A DNA stretch of 64,000 nucleotides from Acidobacteriota bacterium (GTDB lineage Bacteria > Acidobacteriota > Thermoanaerobaculia > Multivoradales > J023): contig JAJCXO010000176.1 in the NCBI GenBank assembly GCA_029263395.1, forward strand, positions 1 through 64,000, given 5' to 3'. The notes under the pieces are model-generated. The model saw only the letters and a program-made list of their open reading frames with translations. It ran no database searches and was not told where the DNA came from. The position numbers were made by a program, and so were the translations under genes. Each line of letters opens with the position of its first letter. Positions within the stretch are counted from its first letter, which is position 1. Below, piece by piece: positions 1 to 10,800 of the stretch.

Positions 1-19
1 ATTAGATTGCATCCCGAAA

Positions 20-215
20 ACCGTTTTTCGCCTTCAGGGAGCCCCTGTGGAGCGAGCACGCGGCGAGTATGTATGAGCAGAGAGCAGATCATGGCTCTCC
101 AAACTGTTGTAACCAATAGAGTTCTCAGACACTAGGGCATCGGGGCGAGTTACGCAGCAGCGCGCAGTCCACAGGGGGCGACCGGACAACCGGCGTTCTT
201 GGACGGGATCTAAGT
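20..215 (+). repeat. MITE-like dispersed repeat, copy 1
   Basis: This non-coding stretch closely matches 50846-51046 (shared blocks include GTGGAGCGAGCACGCGGCGA and CCACAGGGGGCGACCGGACA). It is also related, in the other orientation, to 22692-22910. The right end reads GGACGGGATCTAA, the complement of the inverted end TTAGATCCCGTCC seen in the other copies. The left boundary is unclear because the window starts 19 bases before the similarity. I see no gene in 1-253. Confidence 0.75.
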
Positions 216-253
216 AGTGGCGCACGGCTGTGCGCCCTTGGTGCCACAGACTG

Positions 254-955
254 CTAGCCGCCTGAAACACCGGCGCGTCCAACCAGGGCGTCCTTGAGCT
301 TTTGCAGCGCTTCTTCCTTTTTCTCGAGCTCGCTTTTGGTTTCCGCCAGCTCGGACCGTGCTTTGCGCAGTTGAGCTTCGAGTGATTTGACGCGTCCATC
401 CGCGGCCTTGGTCTCGTCGGCAATATCGGCTTTTGATGCCTCAGCTTCCTGGAGCTGAGTGGCGAGTTCAGCACGTTCCTGATCGAGCTCGGTGGAGCAG
501 CTGAGGAGTTGCGACTCGGCGGTCCGTGCTTGGTTCACCAAGGCGCGGATGACGGCTAGCTCTGCCCGTCGAGCATGATTCGGGTTCGACGCCGCTAGTT
601 CCTCGAGATGCTGAAAGCCGTGATTCACGTTGTGGTGTGGGCTGGCTGGTGCCAGTTTCCGCAAACCGATGGCGTAGAGAGCATCACCTCGTCGCGCGTC
701 GCCTGCCGGCAAGCCATCGAGGATTTGTTGGTAGAGCTCATGGGCTTGATCGATCTGGCCGGCTGCTACCGCCTTCGAAGCCTGCCGTTCGATTTTCTTG
801 AGCTCCTTGGGACTCAGCTGTTGAGCGTCTGCCAGACTCGGTAAGCTGGTCGCGAGCACTAGAGCTGCCGCTGTCAGCCAAAGCCTGGGGGTTGAAAGCC
901 TGAGGGTTGAAGGCCATAGGGTTAAAGGCCTGAGGGTTGAGAGCCTGAGGGTCAT
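254..955 (-). CDS. Secreted protein with TPR-like and coiled-coil regions
   Basis: This is a 233-residue protein. I do not recognise the family. Residues 1-44 form a long signal peptide ending ADA, with a hydrophobic core LTAAALVLATSLPSLADA. Residues about 48-130 are helical and TPR-like (alternating A and Y, for example AHELYQQILDG). Residues about 140-225 are a charged coiled coil rich in E, K and L heptads. The start at 955 is preferred over the in-frame ATG at 1009 because AGAAGGA lies upstream of it and the signal peptide then begins at once. The leader is encoded by 15-bp DNA repeats, giving the odd TLRLSTLRPLTLWPSTLRL start. It is divergent from the peptidase at 1181. Likely periplasmic or envelope-associated scaffold; the role is unknown. 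Confidence 0.7.
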   Translation of the reverse strand: MTLRLSTLRPLTLWPSTLRLSTPRLWLTAAALVLATSLPSLADAQQLSPKELKKIERQASKAVAAGQIDQAHELYQQILDGLPAGDARRGDALYAIGLRKLAPASPHHNVNHGFQHLEELAASNPNHARRAELAVIRALVNQARTAESQLLSCSTELDQERAELATQLQEAEASKADIADETKAADGRVKSLEAQLRKARSELAETKSELEKKEEALQKLKDALVGRAGVSGG

Positions 956-959
956 AGAC
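885..959. repeat. 15-bp tandem repeat inside a signal-peptide coding region
   Basis: Five units of 15 bp (885-899, 900-914, 915-929, 930-944, 945-959) with consensus CTGAGGGTTGAAGGC. Each unit encodes five residues of the n-region of the secreted protein on the minus strand, so gain or loss of a unit keeps the frame. Confidence 0.8.
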
Positions 960-1180
960 GTCGATCCTTCTGGGGGGCTTGTGAAGTGAGGTCTTCTTGA
1001 AGCAGTCATGCGGGGAATGGAGATGTTGCACGAGGCCCTCTAGGGCGATAGGATACCTATCCCGCAGGACTATTCTATTTGATTCCCCTGCAGACCTTGA
1101 AACAACCGGTCAAAATCTCCAGGGATTTGACTAGCCCTTTCGACCCCGATCAGGCCCACCGTCTGCATAGGAGACCCTAC

Positions 1181-3565
1181 ATGCATCGTTTTGTTGCCAA
1201 AGCAGTTGCTTCGATTGCTGTCTGTGCCTTGCTGATGTCGACCGCGCCGGTCGGAGCAGTTGGCGAAGGCCCCATTCGCTTTTTGACAGGACCTCAAAAC
1301 GGTGACGCCTACGACATCGCTATGGCATATCTCACCGCCCATCGAGGGGAGCTCGGCCTGACGGCCGCCGACCTCGACGACATGGTGGTGAGCGACAAGT
1401 ATGTGAGCCGCCACAACGGCACCACCCACCTCTACCTCAAGCAGCGTTTCGAAGGTATTGAGGTGTTCAACGGCCTGATCAATATCAACGTGGCTCGCGA
1501 CGGCAGCATTATCAACCTCGGTAATTTGTTCGTTGCCAATCTGGCCGACAAGGTCAATACGCGTAGCGCTATCGTGAGTGATACTGAGGCTATCCAGCAG
1601 GCCGCGCAGCATTATGGACTGACTGCGACTAGCGAGTTGTCGTTGGTTGAATTCAAAGGCGGCGCGAATTTAGCCGCGACGTATTCGTCTGCTGGTCTGT
1701 CCCGCGACGAGATTCCTGCCAAATTGGTCTACATGCCACTCGCCGACGGTACTGTGCGCCTGGCCTGGGAGACGACGCTGCAACTAGTGAAGGGCACCGA
1801 CTGGTGGAACGTGCGGATTGATGCCGTCACGGGCGAGATGCTCTCCGAGCACAACTTCACCAGCAGCGATTCCTATCTGGTGATCCCCTTTCCGGACAAT
1901 GACAGCCCGGACGATTCCGGCGGCCAGCTTCTAGTCACCGATCCTGCTGACGCTCTGGCCTCGCCGTTCGGTTGGCACGATACCGATGGCGCTGCGGGTG
2001 CCGAGTCGATGTTGACGCGGGGTAACAACGTCAATGCGCAGGAAGATCTCGATGGCAACAACGCTGGCGGCTTTGCTCCCAGTGGTGGGGCCAGCCTCGA
2101 TTTCACCGAGGTTTTCAATCCAGCCTTGCAACCAGCCGTTGGGTCCAATCTGGGCGCGTCGATCATCAACCTGTTTTACGCCAACAACGTGATGCACGAT
2201 CTGACGTATCAATATGGTTTTGACGAGGCGGGCGGCAACTTTCAAACCAACACCTATGGCCGGGGCGGCATCGGCAATGACGCGGTCAGGGCTGACGCTC
2301 AGGACGGAGCCGAAGCGGCGCTGCCGAGCTTCAACAACGCCACCTTCGGCACACCCGGTGACGGTGCCTCGGGTGTCATGTCGATGTTCCAGTGGAAGCC
2401 GCCGGTGGATGCCATCGTGACGGTCAACACTCCGGCATCGATCGCGGGTGACTACGAAGCATCGAGCTCGAACTTTGGGCCGCAACTCGACGCCACCGGG
2501 CCTTTGACTGACGACGTTGAGTTGGCTGATGATGGTGGTGGCCCTGGCACAGCCAGCGATGGCTGCGAAGCGCTGATTGGCTTCACCGCCGGTAACATTG
2601 CTTTGATCGATCGTGGCACCTGCGACTTTTCGCTGAAGGTATTCAACGCGCAGTCAGTCGGCGCTACCGGTGTCATCATCGGCAACGATCGGCCAGGTAT
2701 TCTGCATCCGGGAGCGGGTGCCAATGCCGCCCAGGTCACGATCCCGTCGGTATTGGTCACCCAGGCCGGTTCTGACACCCTCAAGACAGGCTTGACGGGC
2801 CTCAATGCAACCATGGCTCTAGATCCTGCCGCTCCGCCTCGCCGTGACAGTGACTTCGACAACGGCATCATCGCTCATGAGTACGGACACGGCATCAGCA
2901 ATCGCTTGACGGGTGGCCCGGCTACCGCCTCCTGTCTCGGTGGCTCCGAGCAAGCCGGTGAAGGCTGGAGTGATTTCTGGGCGATGTTGTTGACGGCGGA
3001 GGCTTCCGACACGCCGGAGATGGCTCGCGGTGTTGGTAACTATGCCATTTTCGAACCGATTGATGGTCCCGGAATTCGTAACTTTCCGTACAGCACCGAT
3101 ATGGTGACCAATCCGCAGACCTATGCTGATATCGGCACCACCAACGTACCGCATGGTGTAGGCGAAATCTGGATGGCCACCGTTTGGGAGATGTATTGGG
3201 AGTTGGTCGCCAAACATGGCTTTGACAGCGACTTTTACACTGGTACCGGTGGTAACAACCTCACCATCCAGTTGGTGGTTGACGGCATGAAACTACAGCC
3301 TTGTTTGCCTGACTTTGTCCAAGCGCGTGACGCGATCTTGCTTGCTGATATGAACAACAATGCGGGCGAGAATCAGTGCGAAATCTGGCGTGCTTTCGCC
3401 AAGCGCGGTGTAGGTGTCAGCGCAATTTCCGGGGATACAGGCACACCAATAGCACCAGTAGTCGGCAACGAAACCGAGGCCTTCGACATTCCGATGGAGT
3501 GTCCGGCGGTAGGGGGCTCGATTTTCGCCGATGGCTTCGAATCCGGAGACACGTCAGCCTGGTAG
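1181..3565 (+). CDS. Secreted fungalysin-like (M36) zinc metallopeptidase with PA domain
   Basis: A 794-residue extracellular protease. The signal peptide (about 1-26) is followed by an FTP-like propeptide (about 40-230). A PA (protease-associated) insert lies near 455-535, then the gluzincin zinc site HEYGH at 566-570, with downstream Glu in GEGWSDFW near 594 as the likely third ligand. The protein ends in IFADGFESGDTSAW, a tail shared with the second peptidase in this window. The start at 1181 is chosen because AGGAG sits 8 bases upstream and a signal peptide follows directly; the frame is open back to 1079. The M36 family cleaves proteins outside the cell after losing its propeptide. A strong hairpin follows. 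The family call is sure; the substrate is not known. Confidence 0.9.
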   Translation: MHRFVAKAVASIAVCALLMSTAPVGAVGEGPIRFLTGPQNGDAYDIAMAYLTAHRGELGLTAADLDDMVVSDKYVSRHNGTTHLYLKQRFEGIEVFNGLININVARDGSIINLGNLFVANLADKVNTRSAIVSDTEAIQQAAQHYGLTATSELSLVEFKGGANLAATYSSAGLSRDEIPAKLVYMPLADGTVRLAWETTLQLVKGTDWWNVRIDAVTGEMLSEHNFTSSDSYLVIPFPDNDSPDDSGGQLLVTDPADALASPFGWHDTDGAAGAESMLTRGNNVNAQEDLDGNNAGGFAPSGGASLDFTEVFNPALQPAVGSNLGASIINLFYANNVMHDLTYQYGFDEAGGNFQTNTYGRGGIGNDAVRADAQDGAEAALPSFNNATFGTPGDGASGVMSMFQWKPPVDAIVTVNTPASIAGDYEASSSNFGPQLDATGPLTDDVELADDGGGPGTASDGCEALIGFTAGNIALIDRGTCDFSLKVFNAQSVGATGVIIGNDRPGILHPGAGANAAQVTIPSVLVTQAGSDTLKTGLTGLNATMALDPAAPPRRDSDFDNGIIAHEYGHGISNRLTGGPATASCLGGSEQAGEGWSDFWAMLLTAEASDTPEMARGVGNYAIFEPIDGPGIRNFPYSTDMVTNPQTYADIGTTNVPHGVGEIWMATVWEMYWELVAKHGFDSDFYTGTGGNNLTIQLVVDGMKLQPCLPDFVQARDAILLADMNNNAGENQCEIWRAFAKRGVGVSAISGDTGTPIAPVVGNETEAFDIPMECPAVGGSIFADGFESGDTSAW

Positions 3566-3621
3566 CTGATTAGAGCTCTCCAGACGACGTTCTTCGGGCT
3601 GCTGCTGCCTGGACAACGCTC

Positions 3622-3657
3622 AAAGGCCCGGCTCGTGCTTGTCACGACCGGGCCTTT
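3622..3657 (+). terminator. Strong stem-loop after the M36 peptidase
   Basis: AAAGGCCCGG (3622-3631) pairs perfectly with CCGGGCCTTT (3648-3657). Inside it TCGTG (3633-3637) pairs with CACGA (3643-3647), leaving a five-base loop and one bulged C. There is no long T-run, so this may be a terminator or an mRNA-end stabiliser. Confidence 0.7.
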
Positions 3658-3679
3658 CGGGTTGTAGAGCCCCTGCACG

Positions 3680-5533
3680 ATGGCCAAGAAACGTTCCAAA
3701 GCGCGCTCCATTGTTCGGCGTGACCCTCCGAAACCAGGGTCTGTGTCGAAGCAAGGTGCGCCAGCGAAGCGAGCGAAGGTTTCGCGCCGAGAGCCCAGCG
3801 AGCTACCGCTCTGGAAGAAGCTTCTGTTCTCCTTGCTGGCGGTTGGCCTCTTTTTTGGTGCGATCGAGTTGGGACTGGCCGCTTTGGGTATCGAGCCGGT
3901 GCTCTACGATGATGATCCCTATGTCGGCTTCTCGTCGTTGGTGCCGCATTTTGTCCCCGGAACGTCGACCGATGGTAACTCGGTCCTGACGACCGCCCAG
4001 AACAAGCTGCGATTGTTCAACGCGCAGAGCTTCGCCCAGCACAAATCCAACAACACGGTGCGGGTGTTTTGCCTCGGCGGATCGACAACTTATGGTCGGC
4101 CCTATGGTGATGCCACGTCGTTTTGCGGTTGGTTGCGCGAGCTACTGCCGGTGGCTGATCCGTCCCGACAGTGGGAAGTCGTCAATGCTGGTGGCATCAG
4201 TTATGCCAGCTATCGAGTGGCACTGCTGATGGAAGAGCTGTTGGCCCACCAGCCTGATCTTTTTGTCATCTATACCGGCCACAACGAATTCTTGGAGCAG
4301 CGGACCTACGGTAACCTCATCGCCTACCCGCGAGCGGTTCGTGGCCTCGGTGCTCTGGCCAGTCGCACTCGATTGTTTACCGCCGCTCGGCAGGCCTTGT
4401 TCAAGCCTACCGAGGCACAAGCCGAAACCGCGACCACTCTTGGTGACGACGTCCGGACGCTGCTGGATGCATCGATTGGCCCCAGCGAGTACCACCGCGA
4501 CGACGCACTACATGAGCAAGTGTTGAGGCATTTCCAGTTCAGCCTGACAAGAATGGTGGATATGGCTCGTTCTGCCGATGCCGAGGTTGTCCTGGTAACG
4601 CCAGCCTCCAACCTGCGCCACTGCTCACCGTTCAAGAGTGAGAACTTGGCCATGGATCCGGCGGAATTGAAACGCTGGCAGGCGTTGTACGATCAGGCTG
4701 AGGAAGCTGAGCGCACGGGACGTGCGGATGAGGCCTTGGGCTTGATCGAGGCCGCGCTGGCGATCGACGACCGGCATGCACATTCGCATTATCTGCAGGG
4801 CCGGGTGCTGGATGCACTCGGCCGTTCCGCTGAAGCCAAGGCAGCGTTCGAGCGCGCGCGCGACGAAGACGTCTGCCCCTTGCGCGCTCTTGGGCCGGTC
4901 CCCGGTATCGTGGCGGACGTCGCCGAACAACGCAGCGTACCCTGGGTCGATTTCGCTCGGTTGATTGATGCTCGATCCCACGAGGGAATTCCAGGAGAGG
5001 ATCTTTTTCTCGATCACGTCCATCCAACAATCGAAGGGCATCGGTTGCTGGCGCTCGAGCTGATCGAGACGTTGAGCCGCGAAGGCTTAGTACAACTGAC
5101 GGCGAGTTGGGGCGACGTGGCGATCGAGCGGGTTGCCGCTCAGATCCATGGGCGTCTCGATCCCGAAGCTCACGGCTTAGCATTGTCTCAGCTGTCGCGG
5201 GTCCTGGGGTGGGCAGGTAAGTTGGAGGAGGCCCGCAAGCTGTCTCTACAGGCAGCAGAGCTCGCTCCGAACTTGGCCGCGATCCAGCACCAGGCGGCGC
5301 TCAGCGCCCACCTTACCGACCATATTCCCGAGGCGATAATGCTCTATCGCAGAGCACTCGAACTCGATCCATCGATTGCGACCGCTCACAGCAACCTGGC
5401 GGTGATTCTCGACGAGGCTGATCGTGACCAAGAGGCTGCGATCCACTACCGTCAGGCTATCTCACTCCTAGGGGATAAGAATGCTGCCTATCGCGAGCGC
5501 TTACAAGAGGCGCTTGCCAAGCTCGAGATCTAA
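3680..5533 (+). CDS. Membrane-anchored SGNH/GDSL hydrolase with TPR repeats
   Basis: 617 residues. A basic N-terminus (1-46) precedes one membrane helix at about 47-70. The SGNH blocks follow in order: GGST at 133-136 with the nucleophile Ser135, NAGG at 169-172, GHNEF with Asn202, and DHVH with Asp445 and His448. TPR motifs are inserted at about 330-400, between blocks III and V, and a second TPR set fills about 490-610. The family hydrolyses or transfers acyl esters; here the active site would face the periplasm. The gene starts 22 bases past the terminator and is followed after 4 bases by the sulfatase-like gene, so the two are probably co-transcribed. The TPR insertion within the hydrolase fold is unusual. 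The substrate is unknown. Confidence 0.85.
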   Translation: MAKKRSKARSIVRRDPPKPGSVSKQGAPAKRAKVSRREPSELPLWKKLLFSLLAVGLFFGAIELGLAALGIEPVLYDDDPYVGFSSLVPHFVPGTSTDGNSVLTTAQNKLRLFNAQSFAQHKSNNTVRVFCLGGSTTYGRPYGDATSFCGWLRELLPVADPSRQWEVVNAGGISYASYRVALLMEELLAHQPDLFVIYTGHNEFLEQRTYGNLIAYPRAVRGLGALASRTRLFTAARQALFKPTEAQAETATTLGDDVRTLLDASIGPSEYHRDDALHEQVLRHFQFSLTRMVDMARSADAEVVLVTPASNLRHCSPFKSENLAMDPAELKRWQALYDQAEEAERTGRADEALGLIEAALAIDDRHAHSHYLQGRVLDALGRSAEAKAAFERARDEDVCPLRALGPVPGIVADVAEQRSVPWVDFARLIDARSHEGIPGEDLFLDHVHPTIEGHRLLALELIETLSREGLVQLTASWGDVAIERVAAQIHGRLDPEAHGLALSQLSRVLGWAGKLEEARKLSLQAAELAPNLAAIQHQAALSAHLTDHIPEAIMLYRRALELDPSIATAHSNLAVILDEADRDQEAAIHYRQAISLLGDKNAAYRERLQEALAKLEI

Positions 5534-5537
5534 ACTC

Positions 5538-7634
5538 ATGGTGATTCAAAACGAGAATCCGTCACGAGGGCTACTGTCGATTCCACCGAAGATGGGTGTT
5601 GGCACAGGGTGGCCTCGCCAAGTGAGAAGGTGGAGACCGCACTTTCTAGCCAGCTTATGCCTGTTTGCTACCCTGCAATGCCTCGCAGTGTCGGCAGTTT
5701 TGGGGTCGGACGTGCCCGCCAACCCCAAGACGCTGGCGCCGCCGAATTTGATCCTGATCACCCTCGACACTACCCGAAACGATGCGGTGGGGGCACTCGC
5801 AGGGCGACCCAGTCGTACGCCGGTGTTGGATGAGCTGGCAACCCAGGGGGTACGTTTTCTGCACGCTCTTGCGCCAACTCCCTTGACGTTGCCGTCTCAC
5901 GCTTCGTTACTGACCGGCCTCGATCCACCGGAGCACGGGTTACGGGACAACGGATCCTTTGCCCTGCCAAAAGAACTGCCGACGCTCGCCACGGTGTTGG
6001 CGGATCGGGGTTATCTGACGGCTGCCTTTGTCGCGACTCGGGTGTTGGATCGTCGGTTCGGTTTGGCGCGAGGGTTTGCGACCTATGACGATCGGATGGT
6101 GGCGGAGGTGACCGGTGAATACGGTTATCCAGAGCGAGATGCTGCTGCTGTCGTCACCGCGGCGCTCGACTGGCTATCGAAACAACGCACCTCGCAACCT
6201 ACCTTCATCTGGCTTCACTTTTACGATCCCCACGCGCCGTATGCGGCTCCCGGTTCGGACCCACGACGACCCCTCGCCGAGCGTTACGGTGACGAAGTCG
6301 CCTTTGTAGATCAGCAGATCGGCCGTTTACTGGCGGAGGTCCCAGAGCCGTCCTCTGGACGGATCGTTGCGGTCGTCGGTGACCACGGTGAGGCCCTCGG
6401 CGAACACGGCGAGCGGACTCATGGCATCTTCGTCTATCGCTCGACCCTCGAAGTCCCGTTGATCATCGCTGGTCAGGGCCTCTCGCACGGTTACAGGCTC
6501 CCCCGCGGTCAGCAGGAGGCTGAACCGGTTGCCGCACGCCGCTTGGCTCCAACCCTGCTCCGCCTGTTGACGCCAAAACACAAGGCTGTACTTCCCGGCA
6601 CCCCGCTGCCCGGCCTGGGGATCGGCGAGCCTGAGCCTGAGCCGATATACAGCGAGTCGCAAATGCCGGCACGGACCTACGGCTGGAGTCCCTTGACCGC
6701 CTTGTGGGATGGGCAGTACCGGCTGATTGTTGCGCCTAGGCCAGAGCTTTATGACACCAGCGCCGACCCTTCGGAAAGTCGCAACGTGGTGCGAGAACAG
6801 CGCGCGGCTGCAGGCCGTTTACGGGATCGGCTGGCGGAGATCGAGGCAAGTTTCGAAGCTCGTCAGGCAGTTCCATTGGCGGCGGACAGCCGCCTCGCTG
6901 CCGATCTTCGGGCTTTGGGTTACCTTTCGGGAGGAGGCGATCGAATCTCTGGGCTCGATCCCAAAGACGGGATCGTTTTGCTCGACCGATTGGAGCAAGC
7001 CAACGGAATGCTGGCCAACGGCCAGACGGCAGCAGCATTGAAAGCTCTCGAAGAGCTCAATGCCAGCAGCCCCGACAACGTACCGTTTCTGACGCGCCTG
7101 GCAGCTGCTCAGGAGCGTGCTGGCAAAGTCGAACAAGCCATCTCGACGTTCCGTCGGGCGATTGAGCTCGACCCTGATCTCGAGTTTCTGCATCATCATC
7201 TCGGCCGAACACTATTGGGGGCCCGGCGGTATGACGAGGCGGAAAAGGCCTTTGAGGCGGCACTCGCGATCGATTCGAGGTTCTCTCAGGCATGGCTCAG
7301 CCTGGCTGAGCTCGCATTACATCGTCGCCAGCCGGCGGAAGAACGGGCCGTGTTGGAACGGGCCGCAGCGCACGAGGTCGAAAGCGTCGCGGTACACATC
7401 CGGTTGGCTCAGCTCCAGATGGCAGCTGGCGAGCCGGGTGCCGAGAGACACTTGGCTACGGCATGTAACTTATTGCCAAACCTACCTTTACCTTGGTTCT
7501 TACGCGGCCAGATTGCACTGGATCAGGGGCGTCGCGACGATGCTCGAAAGTTCCTCGAACGTGCGATCGAGAACGCTCCGGGGTCAGCTATTGCTGGCCA
7601 AGCGCAAGCCCTCATGGTGCAACTCGACCGCTGA
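5538..7634 (+). CDS. Sulfatase-like alkaline-phosphatase-superfamily protein with TPR repeats
   Basis: 698 residues. An uncleaved or long signal sequence is followed by the metal motif LITLDTTRND near 75-85. The nucleophile segment reads TLPSHASLLTG with Thr117 where sulfatases have the Cys that becomes formylglycine, and His121 in place of the usual Arg. The GDHGEALGEHG metal motif follows. Residues about 470-690 carry TPR repeats. A Thr nucleophile is known for phosphodiesterases and phosphotransferases of this superfamily, so the protein is unlikely to be a true sulfatase. The start at 5538 lies 4 bases after the previous stop; the ATG at 5592 is an alternative that puts the signal peptide nearer the N-terminus. 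It is paralogous to the gene at 11344. Confidence 0.85.
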   Translation: MVIQNENPSRGLLSIPPKMGVGTGWPRQVRRWRPHFLASLCLFATLQCLAVSAVLGSDVPANPKTLAPPNLILITLDTTRNDAVGALAGRPSRTPVLDELATQGVRFLHALAPTPLTLPSHASLLTGLDPPEHGLRDNGSFALPKELPTLATVLADRGYLTAAFVATRVLDRRFGLARGFATYDDRMVAEVTGEYGYPERDAAAVVTAALDWLSKQRTSQPTFIWLHFYDPHAPYAAPGSDPRRPLAERYGDEVAFVDQQIGRLLAEVPEPSSGRIVAVVGDHGEALGEHGERTHGIFVYRSTLEVPLIIAGQGLSHGYRLPRGQQEAEPVAARRLAPTLLRLLTPKHKAVLPGTPLPGLGIGEPEPEPIYSESQMPARTYGWSPLTALWDGQYRLIVAPRPELYDTSADPSESRNVVREQRAAAGRLRDRLAEIEASFEARQAVPLAADSRLAADLRALGYLSGGGDRISGLDPKDGIVLLDRLEQANGMLANGQTAAALKALEELNASSPDNVPFLTRLAAAQERAGKVEQAISTFRRAIELDPDLEFLHHHLGRTLLGARRYDEAEKAFEAALAIDSRFSQAWLSLAELALHRRQPAEERAVLERAAAHEVESVAVHIRLAQLQMAAGEPGAERHLATACNLLPNLPLPWFLRGQIALDQGRRDDARKFLERAIENAPGSAIAGQAQALMVQLDR

Positions 7635-7826
7635 GCCGGTGCCGCGATAAACCGTAGGCAGCTAGTTATTGCTGAGTCGCGAGCTGCCTGGTAACATAGA
7701 TCCCTTCCGTCTATTGCCGGTCATTCCTAGACAACTAACTCGGGCCTATATCTGCTCGACTTTTGATTTCTCGGCCAGAGGCCTGTCCGGTCCTTGGTCC
7801 GTTCTCCGTGATCGTGAAACCCCAAC

Positions 7827-7849
7827 GGCACGACCTCATCGGTCGTGCC
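7827..7849 (+). promoter_or_regulatory. Perfect hairpin in the leader of the second peptidase
   Basis: GGCACGACC (7827-7835) and GGTCGTGCC (7841-7849) form a 9-bp stem with a TCATC loop. It lies just upstream of a strong GAGGAGG ribosome site (7856-7862) and the ATG at 7867. It may end transcription from the upstream gene or protect the peptidase mRNA 5' end. The rest of 7635-7866 shows only a weaker inverted pair, GGCAGCT/AGCTGCC (7657-7663/7682-7688). Confidence 0.55.
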
Positions 7850-7866
7850 TGTCCTGAGGAGGATAG

Positions 7867-10800
7867 ATGCACCAAGCTAGTCCTAGTCGTCGCTTCGAGA
7901 TTGTTGTCATTGCATTGGCCCTGGTCGCGGCGCTGCCGCTGATCGCCCTCGTCGAGCCGGAAGTCACCGAGCTCCGCGCCAAGTCCTTCAGTCATCCAGA
8001 CCTCTACATCGGGAATATCTATCAGCCGGCTCCTGAAGTCGATAGCAATCGTTCGGCGCAAGATCTCGCCGATCTGGGGGTGGCTCCTAGTGCTGCCTAC
8101 ATGGATATCCGCGGTGGACGATGGGGTACCTTGATGCCAGCCCTTCCGTTGCTGCCTGGCGATGGCTTCGGTAACGAGTTGAGCTGGGACGGTTTGAACA
8201 AAGCGGCACCGACAGGTCGCGCCGAGCTCCGTACTTTGGCCTGGGATGCGTTTGTTGCATGGGTGGCTCAGCATCAATCTCAACTGGGTGTCGATATCGC
8301 CGAGTTGCAGAATCCCGGCGTGGTGACGGTGACCCGTGATGGCGACATGGTGCAGATCCACGCGCCGCGCCGGATCGATGGTGTGCCGGTGCGCGATACC
8401 TACCTCAACGCGGTGATCAGCCACGGGAACCTGAGCCTGATGGGTTTTCGGAATTGGGGCGACATCACGATTTCGCCGGTGCCGTCGATCAATACTGAAG
8501 CGGCGATCGCCGCCGTTAATGTCCACCTCGGAGACTTGGCTCAGTTGGCCACCTGGAGCAAGAACAGCCTGGCTATCATCCCGATGGCGAAAGGCACCGA
8601 TCTTGCCCAGATTGCGGTCGGTACAGGTTATGACTACCGCTTGGTCTGGGAACTGCGCCCTGCCTTCGAAGGCGACCCGGTCGGCGAGTGGGAAGCTTTG
8701 GTCGATGCTCACACCGGTGAGGTCCTTGCCCTACAAGACAAGGCGAACTACGCCAGCACCCGCGAGATCGAGGGCGGCGTTTATCCGGTTTCCAACGATG
8801 GCGTACCTCCCGATGGTGTCGAGGTGGTTTATCCGATGCCGTTCGCTGATCTCACCAATGCTGGGAATACGTTCTTCTCCGACAGTGGTGGCAACCTTCT
8901 GGCCTGCGTTGACGGTGAGATCTCGACGACGCTGACCGGGCGGTATCTCCGCATGATCGACACCTGCGGTGCGGTCTCTGAGTCGACCGCTGGTGATGTG
9001 TTGAGCCTGGGCACCAGCGGCGGCATCGACTGCACGACGCCTCCCGGTGGTTCACCCGGCAACACCCACGCTACGCGCTCCGGTTTTTACGAGATCAACC
9101 GTTCCATCGAATGGGGTCGCAGTCATCTTCCGGACAACATTTGGCTGCAAGATCAGCTGCCGGCAACGATGAACATCAACTCCAATTGCAACGCATCCGG
9201 TGGCCCTGGCGGAGTGAACTTCTTCACCTCCGGTGGTGGTTGCAGCAACACCGGCGAGATCGCGGGTGTGTTCGTTCACGAGTGGGGCCATGGTATGGAT
9301 GGCGCCGATGCCACGCCGGGTATTTCAAGTCCGGGTGAAGGTATCGCCGACATTTACGCCTCGCTGCGCCTCAATACCTCTTGCATTGGGCGCAACTTCC
9401 GTCCCGGCTCGCCTTGCGGCGGTTACGGTGACCCTTGCACCGAGTGCACCGGCGTACGCGACATCGACTTCGCGAAGCGTTCTTCGGGCAATCCCCATGA
9501 CATCGCTTTTATCGACACCTGTGGTCCCGGTAACACCAATGGACCTTGCGGTGGCTCAGTACACTGTGAAGGTGCCGTCTACGGTGAAGCTGTGTGGGAC
9601 CTCTGGCATCGCGACCTGACCGTTGCTCCCTACAACATGGACACCGATACCGCTCGTGAGGTGGCGACCCGCCTGACGTTTATTGGTTCTGGTGCGGTTG
9701 GCAATTGGTTCAACTGTAATGCCGGCTCCGGCACCGGTGACGGCTGTAACGCTGATGGTGGTTACCTGAACTACCTTGCAGCGGATGATGACGATGGCAA
9801 TCTAGCCAACGGTACGCCGCACATGACGGCAATCAACGCCGCCTTCGCACGTCACGGGATCGCTTGTCCGACACCGGCTGTGCTTGATGGTGGTTGTGCT
9901 ACCACACCGACCACGGCGCCGGTCGTCACTGCGACGGCGCGGGATCGCGGCGCCGAACTCACCTGGGGCGCGGTAGCAGGAGCTACCAGCTACCGAATCT
10001 TCCGTGGTGAGGGCGTCCACAGCTGCGACTTCGGTAAGGTTTGGGTCGCTGAGATCACCGGAACCTCCTATGTCGACTCCGGTCTCAGAAATGGCCAGGA
10101 GTACTATTACTCGGTGTTTGCGATGGGTCCCGGCGACACCTGTTACGGTCCGTCCAGCAGCTGTACTGCCGTCACACCGGTTGTTGGTTCCAACATTGGC
10201 CTCGACGCGTTGGCCAGCGGTATGGTGACGATCGTCACAGGTGACGGCGACATCTTCCTCGACAACTGCGAGGAAGCGTTGGTTGCGGTCAGCGTCTCAA
10301 ACCTTGGCAACGGTACTCAAACCAACGTGCGAATTGCCGATGTTCGGGCTCCGGACCATCCGGATGTGGTGTTCACCAGTGCTTTCCCGGTGACTGTGTC
10401 AGCGTCTTTGGCAGCCTGTGATCTGGCGGCGGGGGAAATTAGTTTCCAAGCTGATGGTCTGGCTCTGGGTGACTCGGTGTCGTTCGAGGTCGACTTCACC
10501 AGTGATCAGCTCAGCCCAGCGGTCAAGACGTTGATCCTGCCGCTCACGATTGCGGGTACTGAGGGTGATCTGATGAACTTTGCCACTCGGACCTACAGTT
10601 TCGAGGCTGATGCCGAGGACTGGGCGATAGAACAGGGTACGTTCGCTCGCACGTCGACCGGCGCTGGCAGTGGCGGTAACGGCTCTGACTTCTACACCGC
10701 TTCTTCTGGATTCCTAGCGGGGCAGTGTGATCACATCCGTTCGCCAGTGATGGTGTTGAACTCGGATTCCACCATGAGCATGTGGACCAACTTCAATATC

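Noticed and set aside
8-17. TTGCATCCCG at the window start, like the start of the CRISPR repeat
   Set aside because: Only ten bases match and the hairpin and GATTGAGAC end are absent. Chance match beside the MITE-like copy.
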